Part shown: in pieces, positions 11,101-22,400 of the stretch
Layout: every line of letters starts with the position of its first letter
Position numbering within the stretch: the first letter of the stretch is position 1
NCBI GenBank assembly: GCA_036345935.2
Contig: JADWOT020001576.1
Location: 124,666-188,665 of the forward strand
Direction of reading: 5' to 3'
Origin: Taenia hydatigena
Taxonomy: Eukaryota > Platyhelminthes > Cestoda > Cyclophyllidea > Taeniidae
Length of the DNA stretch: 64,000 nt
Notes under the pieces: model-generated
Databases searched by the model: none
What the model was told of the DNA's origin: nothing
What the model saw: the letters and a program-made list of their open reading frames with translations, nothing else
Program-made: the position numbers and the translations under genes

Positions 11101-11815
11101 CGCTATTCCGGATTGACTGCCAACAATTAGTTTTACTCAGTCGAGTAAAACTTTTGGCGAACCTTTCCCTCCCCTTGAAGACTGAAACTGAGTGTCTGAT
11201 TTAGCCTGCATCCCACACTTAATAGCGCCGACAAAGCATATTCCATCCCAGTATTATGTGTGCCTTTGCATACGAAGAGCAGGGAATGCAAAGTAATTGT
11301 ACGCTGTTCCTTCTTTCGTGCGCCCGAGGTTGGTCAACATTAAAGCAGTGCTTCTACTCTTTATGGGTTGGGCTCCTAGGCATATCTGCATGGCCTATCG
11401 CCTTCTTAGCGAAGATAACAAAAATATTTGAGCAAGCCCATACGAGACGGAATCGGTAAGTTATCTTTTACTTTTACTGATACCAGTGCTGCTAGAGTGC
11501 TTCTTCTGTCGAAACACAACCTAAATTGCTGACAGGACGACTTGTTATGTCCGTTGCTCCCGGCAGCATTGTCGCTATGAGTGACCTGTTTTGATCCACT
11601 AATATTGCTGTCAACATGCAAAATCACTATGGTTGACGTGGTTGTCATGACCGAAAACATTGACGGAATCGAATCGCAAGTACGCAGATGGGAAAGCATT
11701 GGTGTCGGAGCCCAAGTCCTGGTGAGAACACGTTTGAACGTGACTCTCAACATGCAATCATCGACAATATATTAGTGTTTAAATCTTACCACCCATGTCA
11801 TTCAGTCATTCTACG
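11101..11815. other. Unassigned stretch
   Basis: No gene recognised. A segment at about 11650-11750 (words ATCGAATCGCAAG and GCCCAAGTC) is loosely repeated at about 26820-26940. The open frame on the minus strand at 11406-11753 has no recognisable domain. Confidence 0.3.
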
Positions 11816-11849
11816 ATGGCGCCTTTAAAATGGCATTTTTTTCAGTTGT

Positions 11850-12480
11850 CCCTATTTACTTCGCCTTTCTCCTTAACCTATGCCATTCTTCGTTCATTGC
11901 TTTTGTTGTCTCTCCACTATTGCGATTCCCTTATTCCTATTACGTGTCAATAAAGATGCCTCTCTTTTGGATCACTTTAGGAACAACACAAAATTACGGA
12001 TCTTCCAGCTGGATTAACACTGCAAGTAAGTGGATTTTCAGATGTGAAGGATCTAGTGGATGCCTGCAACATCATTTCATACAGGTGATGAATGCTTCCG
12101 AATCCGCGATCCTAACATCAGCAATGGGAAGTGTATCAGTTGGCACCAACTGTTTACTGAAACTGACTTGCTGTTGCTGAAAATAGTCAGAGAAGATAGA
12201 GTTCATTCAGCGATACTTATCTTAGTCTGCTTGATCCTCTCTTAGGCAGATCACCAATTGCTGCTTGATGTTAAACCCTCACCCACTTTATTTCGCTGCA
12301 TTACAGATTTACTAAAGTGCTATCAACGAGAAGAATCGCTTCAACATTATTTCTGTCACCGAAGGAGGGTGGGGAATTCATTACAATGCACCTCTGATAG
12401 AGGGCAAATCATGAAAGGGCAATTGATGATCTGGTTTACGAAAGACTTAGGAAACGGAGGTAAATATCACTGGTAGAATT
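11850..12480 (+). pseudogene. F-box relic with readable exon 2
   Basis: A pyrimidine-rich intron tail ending CACTTTAG (to about 11970) leads into GAACAACACAAAATTACG, then an F-box in frame: ITDLPAGLTL, SDVKDLVDACNII, through about 12083. No start cassette with ATG and donor is visible upstream. Downstream, 12330-12480 has short protein-like runs (EGGWGIHYNAPL) that could correspond to the family's glycine-rich middle, but stops and frameshifts intervene. Confidence 0.5.
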
Positions 12481-12483
12481 CCA

Positions 12484-12776
12484 TTCTACAATATTCAATT
12501 TCATGAGTCGATTCTCTGCAGGCCGTTGGTATGGTTCGTACAAGTACCACGCAAAATAAGTGCTTATTGAGCCACAGCCATTTGCTGATGAGTTGATGCA
12601 CTTGTGCCCAACTTCAACTCTTCATCCCTGATTAGGTGATATCGAAAGCAAATGGACACCGTAGATCTGCTGATAACGATCGAGTAGGATGAAGGTCGGG
12701 AGTTAAGGCGCTCAAGCATAAACCTGGACTCAACCATCAGTGCTTCCCTATTCTGCACGCTTGTAATCCATCCTCG
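12484..12776. other. Unassigned stretch
   Basis: No feature recognised between the F-box relic and inverted repeat E. Confidence 0.3.
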
Positions 12777-13455
12777 TCAATGTTTTGTAGCAATGATAAC
12801 TATTCTCGGGCTGACAACTTGTTGGTTTGTAGAGAGCTTGAGAGTGTGAAAGAATGTTGACGAACAAAAACTGTCTAGATTGAAGAGTTTACTTGTGTAA
12901 ACACATAATTTAGAAAAATGACATTTCACCACACTTAAATCTAACCGAGCATAACTGGTCAACGCCTGACCCTAAGTGAGGATGACTCCGGTTGACGCAG
13001 CATTGTCATCAAGCAAGCCGCAAATTTATGCGGACAGGTTCATCGACTTCTCTAGTCTCCTTTGGTTTTTTGGCAGCAAAGTAACCATTCCCGAGAGTGT
13101 CTTGTAGCGTTGTCTTGGGGTAGCCCACACAACGCTAGTCCCCATTGCATTGAGCATCTGCCGTGGATTCCCGACTGGATGGTGAATCATATTTAGCAGT
13201 CTATGCACGAAGTCGACTGTAAATGATAAGAATTTTTCCTCTCTTTGCTGCTCATTCTATCTACCAGCGAGTATTCGAGTCGTGAGTTGAGGCGGCTGAA
13301 ATAAAGGCATCTTTTGGATCGAAAGCTACAGGTATTTTCCGTCCACTGCCCTTAATAATATGTCACGGGCTACAAATAACTGCACCAACTTTCTTTTTCA
13401 CTCATTTTATAGTGACTTTATGTTTACTGACCCTAAAACACGTCAGGTTTGGAAG
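12777..13455 (-). repeat. Inverted repeat E, left arm
   Basis: The reverse complement matches 21738-22400. Both arms keep protein-like words such as GNPRQMLNAMGTS and TSYARLDLSVVKC on the matching strand, and a 48-nt GTAGAT...TTACAG segment (13264-13217) that looks like a small intron flanked by VAFDPKDAF and a VHRLLN run. The phases on the two sides of that intron do not join into one frame, and stops are present. Probably a duplicated, decayed unidentified gene. Confidence 0.6.
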
Positions 13456-16400
13456 TTTTCTATCACACCTTCAATGGGCATTTTAACAAAGGTGGTACCA
13501 GGGAATTGTGCAACGTTGAGAGAAGTAGCTGCTGCACCTACTCATAGGTCCGAGTCCTCTAAGCAGGATGTGCCTTCGAAATGGGAAAATGCTTCCATTA
13601 AGTGGAATGGAATTCCTTATTGCACTCTGCGAAATTCCTGAAGACGTGGAAGACAATGCTAGGATTGGGTGTGCATAATCGACGTACAGAAGGGGCTGAG
13701 AAGCGACTGACAAGACCCGTAGGCCATGTCATTCTGACGGAAGCACGATGACGGAACCTAAAATGCCGACGAAACCAAAACGATAAGTCGCACAACTAAT
13801 CGAAGCAGTACATTTCTACTGAAGACTTTTTGGGCTTTTCTAATTATGGTGGAATAATGAATAGAGACCGGCAAACTCAAGAATACTACCAGTTGCATCA
13901 ATTTGTTTGTCAGATTAACTTGACCGACTTTCTGTAAGCGCCCTCTTCTACCATCGAGTTCCTCCGTGCCAAAAGAATCCCCAATATCCTGAGAAAACCA
14001 CATTCATTAGCAGCAATTAAAGTGGGGCTTCGACAGGTGGTTATGATAAACGATCTATTCTCTTAGGCACACACTTGAAAGTGAGCCTCAGTCTTGTTTG
14101 CATGCGCATGCATTTCCTACCTTCGTTGAGCATCAACTAGGAATTGTGGAAGATAATTTTCGTCTTCTATCGCTTAAAGGGGCGACTGGCGGGACCCATT
14201 GATTCTTTTGTTTGTAGGCGGTGCCTACTTCTGCCCATTCATGACTGATCAGCGGTGTTTACTGAGTCTACACAGCTATCCATTCCGTACTTATGCAGTC
14301 ATCCGCTCATGCAATTCCCAACTTGCCTGCACTAATCATCGCCTCGAAGCAATTACTAGTACACACAATGTGAATGGCCTGGAAAGTGAAGCACGCACTT
14401 AAAAGCCAATTCGAATGATGCTCAAGGAGCACGAAGTTATTGCCGCTGCATTTTCAAAAGATTAATACTTTGATCGTTGAAATTAGAGCATCCTCCGCGG
14501 TAGTAAAAAGACCCACCAATGGTGTGCCAAGGTCGTGATTGGGGGTAGCAGTGAAATGACCGAGACCACAAATCCACGTCTGGCTAAAAACGCGGTGGAA
14601 AGCACGGAAGTCCGCTACTACAGTTGAACAATCAACTAATCGATGACTCAAATATCCTTTCTCTCTTTTCGATGATCATTTAATTATCCATTCCTGATTT
14701 ATTAATTCATTCTTCCCCGACTCACACATTCAAAGAGTTACGAACAACTTAACTGCGCATTTGGTGTCCTGCATCATTGCTGGTGATATGGTCTGACGCA
14801 GTCAGTCTGACGCTCTTGTCTGATGACATCCACAAAAATGTTACCCGCTGCTCCTTTGAGGCGGTACATCAAGCATAAAAGAGTTGTTTGTTCATCTACT
14901 CTCTCTCACTCATTCTCCACCACTTGGTGTGAGTTGGTTTCCCTTCAGGTTACAAGGACCACCAACTCGGTTGACGAACGAGGGTCGCGAGATCAATCAT
15001 AGAAGAGCAACTGTTGAATGAAAATGCCCACAACAATCTTTGGAAGTTTGTCGAAATCGAGATCGACCACACAAGCGCAAATGTCGTGGTCGAAATCAGC
15101 GCTTTGAAGCAGCACCGACCGCGAAGATGGAGCCAGCTTACCGCCTCAAGGACTGTCTCCAAAAGGCCGGCATAACTGCATAACTGAACTGAGTAGAACA
15201 TTAATTACAAGTGTATTGGAAAATACATGCATGAGATCACTGTCAGAATTTTAGAGAAAAGTACTCCACAGCCTAGAATCCTATCATTCTTACATGACCA
15301 CCTGAGACGCATTTTCTAACCAGTCGAGCTACTATGCAAAAAATAAAAAATAGCTATTCTTATGACAAGTCTATTCTACAATTTTTCCATTGGCTACCAC
15401 TCAGCCAATCAGATACTCAAGAAGCCTTCACAGTAAACAGGACAGATGATCATTTTAAAGAAACGGAAAATAAAATAAGACCTACTCTCGACGGAAATCT
15501 GATGTTTACTTACAACTATGTAGGCTGGTTTGTAGACATCGAAACCCCCCAAAATTATTTACTTTCCATTGGCTATTTACCAGCGAATCAGATGGAATTA
15601 GTCGAAGAGTGATTTAGGGTTGCCTTTGGGGATACCTGGATCGGTATTTTCTGGCCCGCATCAAATCATTTTAGTTCTGGTCTTAAAACAAATGCAAATT
15701 ATCCTTGTTGTAAGTCGATAAAGCAAACCACTTAATGGTAAATGAGGTAGAAGAACTATTTTACATCAAGTATTAAGTTACCTTACTTTTCCAAGAAATG
15801 TCCTGACCACTACCTACTCAGTATTGAAACAAAGGACAAGTTCGATAAGCTCAAAGCAACGTAACTAAGCATTTTGCCACTCATTTTACAATTTTTATTG
15901 CTTTATCGAACAGCGCCAAAATTAGTCCCCATTTAAGCAAAAAATGTAGTACTCATAAGTCCTTCCATTCCCCAGTGGAGGTACATACGCAATGCCAGTC
16001 AAATGATCTTACGTGGATCAGGCCAAGTAATGAAGGTTTGGCAAATGTTATGGTAGAGAAGGAAGACAACTTAGATTCAAACTAAAAACTGCGTTCGCTT
16101 AAGCATCCTCCACTTTGTAGCCTGGCATTCAAGCGGTGCAACGAAAGCTATGCATAGCAATAGCACACTCTGCTGAAGTCGCTTCTGAGCGGTCTCGATC
16201 CACATTGGCGGAAGGAGAACATCAAGTTAGGACGAAGCTGCTATTTCATGAGCAGTTACCAGATGTAATAGCAGCAGTTAACCAAGATATTCGCAAAGGT
16301 GTAGGTGGCAATCGTCATTAGTAATATAACAAACGAAGCATAATGACGAGAGCTACGCTCGCTTAAGTGGGTCCGCTTCTCCCTTAGAGGCAAATAGATG

Positions 16401-19400
16401 CGAATCGGTATGAGAAAGCGCGTTTATTATGCGTTTTTCGCCAAAAAGCAGGATTCAGCCAACTACATCAAGTTCAAACACACCGACGTACCAAAGCAGC
16501 CTGGCATCTGTCAACATTAGTACGTAGCGATAAAGCGACAGCTTGCTACTGAAGTAATCAAGCAAAAATAGTCAGGTCTGAATGCCTGAATATTCCACCA
16601 ACCAGCCAACTACCATTCCGGCTGACAAAAAGCTTTAACGAGTCTTATTCCTTCGCACAGTAAGTTGCGAGCAAAGAGCTGGGAGAGTATGCAAGCACAT
16701 AAACAGGACTTGTAGAGACTGTTATTAGTTGGTGGGCTGATTGGTCCTTCTATAGCTAAGGCAACACCTCTTCAAATTTCAATCTAGCTAACTGACTTCC
16801 TGGTAGGTTGGTGATGGCTCAATGAACCCATCGGAAAGTTGAATTAAGCAGGTGGTAAGCTCTAAATGAGAGGGTGTGCTAAGTGGCTGAATAACCCAGA
16901 ACCACAGTCACCTCGTTGCGGGCAGAGCCAACCAACCGGACTGCTGGTCTGTCCAGAACGTAAACACAATGGCATAGCCGAGTGATGAGGGTTGTGTTGG
17001 AATCGAGTACGCGTCTCCCTCGAAGGCAGATGACGACAATTCCATGACGCAAAACGTGTTTCGCCGAACGCTTCGTGCGCCTAAAAACCGACTCGATTCT
17101 CCAGCTCCAGCTTTCCAGAGCGTTGAGCCAGCCACATTGCAATTCTTACAATTCAGTGAGAGTGCCATTGCTAGGCAGAGAATTGCCTTGCGCACCATTT
17201 TCTACTTAAATGGGCTGGACGGCTGTAATGCAGTCAACTTAGGATTGGCGAGTTCAACTCCATCTTCAGCATTAGCGCACACTGACAAGTGCTTATTTAT
17301 GCACAGCACAGCCTATTAAAGGTGTTTGGAGTCGATTTGGACCATCTGTCGATAAGTTGTTGGGGGTGCCACTTCAGCTATTTATTCATTCTTTCCCTCT
17401 TATCCGTTAAACTCAGGCAGTTTCTTAGCAGCACTGACTGCTTTACGAGCAGCTCTAAGGATATAAGTTGACCTCCTTCATTGGTTCTAAGCCTCCAAAT
17501 GTAAAAGCGATACATTTTTGCAACAGTCCTGTTACTTCGTCACCTGGTTACTATTCCCACCATCTACCACCATTGATCACCATCAGTGCGCATTGCCTTT
17601 AGTTATCCACCAGACTAATACATTCGAACAGTTTTGCTTACCTTCCACTGCCAGCAACATGATGAACATTATATAGGAGAGAGTGACTACGAGTTCGATC
17701 TAACCTAAAACAATGCTATTGTTCTAGCATCTCCCGCTTTGTGACTGGGCGATCATCCATTGCAATGGAAGTCATGCGCCATGATGATATACCCTGATAA
17801 AGCTACTTTGGGACGGTCACTACCAACTGGGGTGTAAGGACTGCTCCTTTGTGTGCAATCACTGTATGTAATGGCAATAGATTGTCAACGCATTCGCGAG
17901 GATGTACAATAAGTTTAGCGCTTGTCCCTTCCTTCCTAGCCTTCGTTCTCATGCAATGAGAAGAATGAGGCCTGGAAGCCATATTCATCCCCTGACTGTC
18001 CTTCAAGACCTCAGCGATTGTAGGCTCTTCGCTTATTCATCATCCCTCAATTCCAGAAGAAGTGGAATGAAGCGCACGATGCAACAAAACTCTTTTTAAA
18101 TCATGAGATCATACCATAGGGTAAGGAGAAAAGGAAGAGTTAAGAACGGACAAAGGAGACCACTGGCTCCTACTTGCATAAAACTGACTTATATAAACTA
18201 AGGACTTCAGGTTTTGGTCCTTCGTTACATCACTTTCCCTACACAATCCATTAACATGCAGGCAGTCTTGCCTTGCATTCCCTCAAAACGTGCAGGGTGA
18301 GAGCAGACAGCGAAAAATTTTGTTGGTGATTGAATTAAAGGTTAGGCTGTGCTGGTCTAGAGGGTACCCTTCGCCTTCGAAGGCAGAGGGCGACGATTCC
18401 GTAGTAAGAAGCGTGTTCGTCGAATGCTTCTTTTTGAATATTGAGAAAGAAACTCAGTCAAGCGTACACATAACAGGCGTGCCAACGCGGCAAAACCGCT
18501 TCAGAATGATGCAGTGGTCAATCTGGCAGCCTAAATAAGCTCAGATACGCGTGTGCCTGCCCCTGCCTACTCGCAACAGGACCAGTTCTTCCCCAGCATG
18601 CATAATCCTCACTACCCCACCTCATTACCTACGGCCCTAGTGATGAGGAATGACACCCACCTGCATTCACCCCACTCATTCGAACGAAAAGAGGCCAAAC
18701 GAGGAAAAAGAAACGCCCAGCCTTTTAAGCGCATTTGCGAATATGTCGACATGCCACTGTTGACATTGCAGCAGCTTCAATCCTCATAAAAGCCACCTCT
18801 CAGCCAAAGTGGATCGAAATCGTTTACAAGTGACGTCTGCAATTATGGTGTGCCTCTTTCCTTTTTGGCACCAAATAGTGGCCTCATCGCTAAGCAAGTG
18901 ATGTCTGCACAGCTTGCCTACTTGGGATGGTTTTTCCATCCTAATTCATTTTAGATTGCAAACTTGACCATTCGCAGGACTTTCTTTCTAGAAGTGGTTA
19001 TCTTCCTTCTCCACTTAATGAGGATTTTGAGTGTGATGTTACAGTCTACAGTATTATGAGCCCCTGTCGGGATGAAACCCGAACAGCAGCCATCATTTAA
19101 TGAATTCAGCCATGAGTTTGAGCAGCGCATCATTTTCAAGGAGGACTCATGCGACGCATGCTGGGCATCAATGACTGACAACTAATCCACCTTACAGATG
19201 TCCACCTCATGCAATGGCATTGAGGTGCTTGGTCGAGTACAAAGCACTTCGACTGCCCATAAGGACGTAGAAGTACCACAGCGCATCATTCGTGGTCGTG
19301 AACATTCATGCCTAGACTAAGCCGGGAAGGAAGCATTCAAATAATTCATTCCCTCCTTTAATCATTTAACACTGGTGTACGCTAGTTCTTCTGCCAACTT

Positions 19401-19938
19401 TTTGTTTAACAGAATAGCAACCGTATGGGATGCTTAACTGGTTAGTTTGGCATTTAAGTTGGAATAAATCCTCATTTCGAGCATGCATACCACGACTACA
19501 GGGAAATCAACCGTTATACGCGTAATGTGCTTTAACTCAACCTGGCAATGAGATCATGAAGTGCATGCAGCACCCACCCATGTCGTGTACAATCATTCAC
19601 GGACTTCCCTCAAAGGCAATTTTATAAAATCAGAGCAAAGTCAGTCAATTTGTCAATCGACACAATCGGGTTCGCTGAGACCATCTACCCCACAAGTCCA
19701 TGTAAGTAGAGTAGCATTGACAATTGTGTTGTTTGCATCTAGAAATGTAAATGTTGTTATTACCAAGAGCGCTCGAAGCAGACTCTTCGCATAGATGAAT
19801 TAATAACTTCGTTTAAGACACAATTCGCCGCAACCAGCAGAGCGAAGTAGAGAAATCACGAAGTCAAGAAGAGCAGGTACAGGTTAGCAAAGTGCAATTA
19901 ATGCTTTGTTATTATAAACAAAATGGCACGAGCGGCGC
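13456..19938. other. Long stretch with no recognised gene
   Basis: No domain, promoter cassette or RNA gene could be supported. CCAAT motifs face each other at 15389-15409 (ATTGGCT...AGCCAAT). Open frames (15334-15612, 16908-17198, 18290-18538) were inspected and none carries a known motif. A 60-base segment at 17021-17080 is repeated at 18379-18438. Confidence 0.4.
17021..17080. repeat. Short direct repeat, first copy
   Basis: Diverged copy of 18379-18438. Both begin CGAAGGCAG and share the order GACGA, ATTCC, CGTGTT, CG and CGAA-GCTTC. On the minus strand both can encode SAFEG, so a duplicated exon is possible. Confidence 0.4.
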
Positions 19939-20023
19939 CCGGCGATAGCTCAGTTGGTAAAGCGGTGGACTGTAAGCGTCAGCAGTGATCCATAGGTCGG
20001 TGGTTCAAATCCGCCTCGTCGGA
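19939..20023 (+). tRNA. tRNA-Tyr (anticodon GUA) with 12-nt intron
   Basis: A full cloverleaf is readable. The acceptor stem CCGGCGA pairs with TCGTCGG (one G-U), with A as discriminator. The D arm is GCTCAGTTGGTAAAGC. The anticodon stem GTGGA pairs with TCCAT, and the anticodon GTA is at 19972-19974. The T arm is GGTGG-TTCAAAT-CCGCC. A 12-base intron (19976-19987) follows position 37, the usual place for eukaryotic tRNA-Tyr introns. Internal A and B boxes are intact. No run of four T was seen in the next 100 bases, which is unusual for a Pol III gene. Confidence 0.92.
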
Positions 20024-21737
20024 GCCTTATGTCGTGTTGCCTTGCTCTCCTTTGCTGGTTTGCCCTGGAGTTTGCATCTTTGCTCGGGTTCCCTCTAGCA
20101 GACGAGTGTTGTTATCTCTCCCATGACGAGTCCAAGATCTGCATAAAACCCAGGTTTAACGCCCTGTTCCTCACGTGCAATTCAATGCCATCATTGTCGT
20201 GTGCAATTATGCCTTAGCAATTTCCGACTATGCTGACGTCTGCACAACCAGGCTTCTAACGAGAATTACCACACTTCGTCACGCGTTTAACCTTATGTCA
20301 GGTACAGCCCAAATCTTCCACTCTTGTGCTGAAAGATGACTTAATGCAATGGGCTTCCGTTATCTGATACCAATCACACATAGGATAAAGGATTGGGCGT
20401 CACACACATGCAGCATCGATAGCTAATGTGCCATTGTGGAGTGGACGCGTTATCTACGCATGCGTATCCCTCACACGCTTCTGCCCGATTTGAGCATGTC
20501 TTGCCATTTCTTGTCATGCAGATCTGTCAAATTCTGAGCAGGGGAAGTCGTGACCGCTCAATTATTAGACGATTTTGCTGGTTTTAACTTGTAGATCCGT
20601 AGGTGTAACACAATTGTCAGATTTTCGATAGCGCCTGATTTCACACTTAATTTGAACACAATTCCCATATTTTAAAGTTATGTTACTAGAATCATATCAG
20701 TAGAGCAATTGATTTTCAAACATACGAGCAACATCAGATCACCATCAGTTCATGCTCTCTGGTTCCAGCCAATCTTGATGCAATTGTTGCTAATAAACAG
20801 GACTCTGTAATAAATTGCAAAGTGTGAATGACTTGCAGGGCTTGGGTGATGTTTGATGAAAATGGTGAGTAAATGTCTTAATGCCTTCTACATGTCATTT
20901 TTCCATTTGACTTCTAGGAGGTGGGAGAGAATCACAAACAAAGTCCCACAAATATGCAGTTTTTAAATAATTGGGTTTTAAATGATAAAGCAAATGAGGA
21001 CAGCGCCATTGTTTGCTTAAACAAAGCCTTCCAAGTCTCCAGGTAACCTCTCCCACCATGATCGATGGTGTCAGAAATGCGGTGATCAATGAAAAGCCTC
21101 CATAAAAGCTGCACCCACAGAACATCACGGTACAACTGATTGAGTGCATAATTCATTGGCATTGCTAAAGGTTCTTTCTGTTAATGGGCTCCAATTTGTG
21201 CAAATCGTTTCAATTCCAGTGGATGAGAGGTAATTATCGGCTTCTAACATGCGCTGAATTGCCTGTAATCGGTGACACGGTGCGGCGTTGGAGAATCCAC
21301 CACAGACCCTACGCGTTTACACTTGCTTTGTAGTCCAGACGCGGTCTAAGTAAATCCGAAAGCGCAGCTATCCAGGCTTGTGGCTGCTGAATGTCTGAGT
21401 GGTGGCCAAGCATATCGCTTTTATTTGTGACGCCTAACACGAGTTCCTACTAATCTAGGTGGTCATTAATAATAAAATCATTTTACTGGTGAATTGAAGG
21501 GCGATTTGATTAAAATAGTATTGCTGCTCCTTGGAGGTGCCACACCACCTGGAGGACTGTTTTCCGAGGAGTAAGTGGTGAGCATATGACAGGGCGTTTT
21601 ATACTCGTTTTCGAGAACACAAAACTAGAGGCTCCTCTGCTTCTTCACACTCCCAGGAGCATCTAGGTTCCTCATGGACAGCGTGGTCAAGTCATCTCGC
21701 TACTGTCTAGAAAAGTTCCGACGCATGTTCTTATCTT
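20024..21737. other. Unassigned stretch after tRNA-Tyr
   Basis: No gene recognised. Open frames at 20895-21162 on the minus strand overlap each other and have no known motif. Confidence 0.35.
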
Positions 21738-22400
21738 CCATTGATGGAAATCACGAAATCCTTGGGTCAGTGGACATAAAGTCATCAGAAAATTAGGGGA
21801 AAAGAAAGTTGGTGCAGTTATTTGTAGCCCGTGACATGGTATTAAGAAGAGTGGACAAAAAACTCCTGTAGCTTTCGATCCCAAAGATGCCTTTATCCCA
21901 GCCGCCTCAACTCAGGACTCGAATATTCGCTGGTGGATAAAGTGAACAGCAAAGAGAGGAAATATTCTTATCAATTACAGTCAATTTCGTGCATAGGCTG
22001 CTGAATCGGTCTTCACAAACCACCAAATATGATTCGCCATCTAATCGGGAATCCACGGCAGGTGCTCAATGCAATGGGAACTAGTGCAGTGTGAGCTGCC
22101 TCAAGACAACGCTACAGGACACTCTCAGAAATGGTTGCTTTGCTGCCAAGAGAACCGAAGGAGACTGCAGAAGACGGTGAACCTGTACGCATAAATCTGC
22201 GGCTTGCTTGATGACAATGATGCGTCAACTGGAGCCATCTTCACTTCGGGTCAGGCGTTGACAAGTTATGCTCGGTTAGATTTAAGTGTGGTGAAATGCC
22301 AGTTATCCAAATTATGTGTTTATACAAGTAAACTCCTCTATCTAGACAGTTTATGTCCGTCAACTTGGAGTCGTGAAGTTACAATGTGTTAGGCGTGATC
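21738..22400 (+). repeat. Inverted repeat E, right arm
   Basis: Matches the reverse complement of 12777-13455. It keeps the 48-nt GTGGAT...TTACAG segment (21933-21980) and the runs VAFDPKDAFIPAAS before it and TSYARLDLSVVKC downstream (22259-22300). Relative to the left arm it contains an extra stretch of about 19 bases near 22013-22031. The two arms are about 8.3 kb apart. Confidence 0.6.

Noticed and set aside
16908..17319. Overlapping open frames on both strands
   Set aside because: The two strands are equally open and only a 60-base part is repeated at 18379. No domain could be named.
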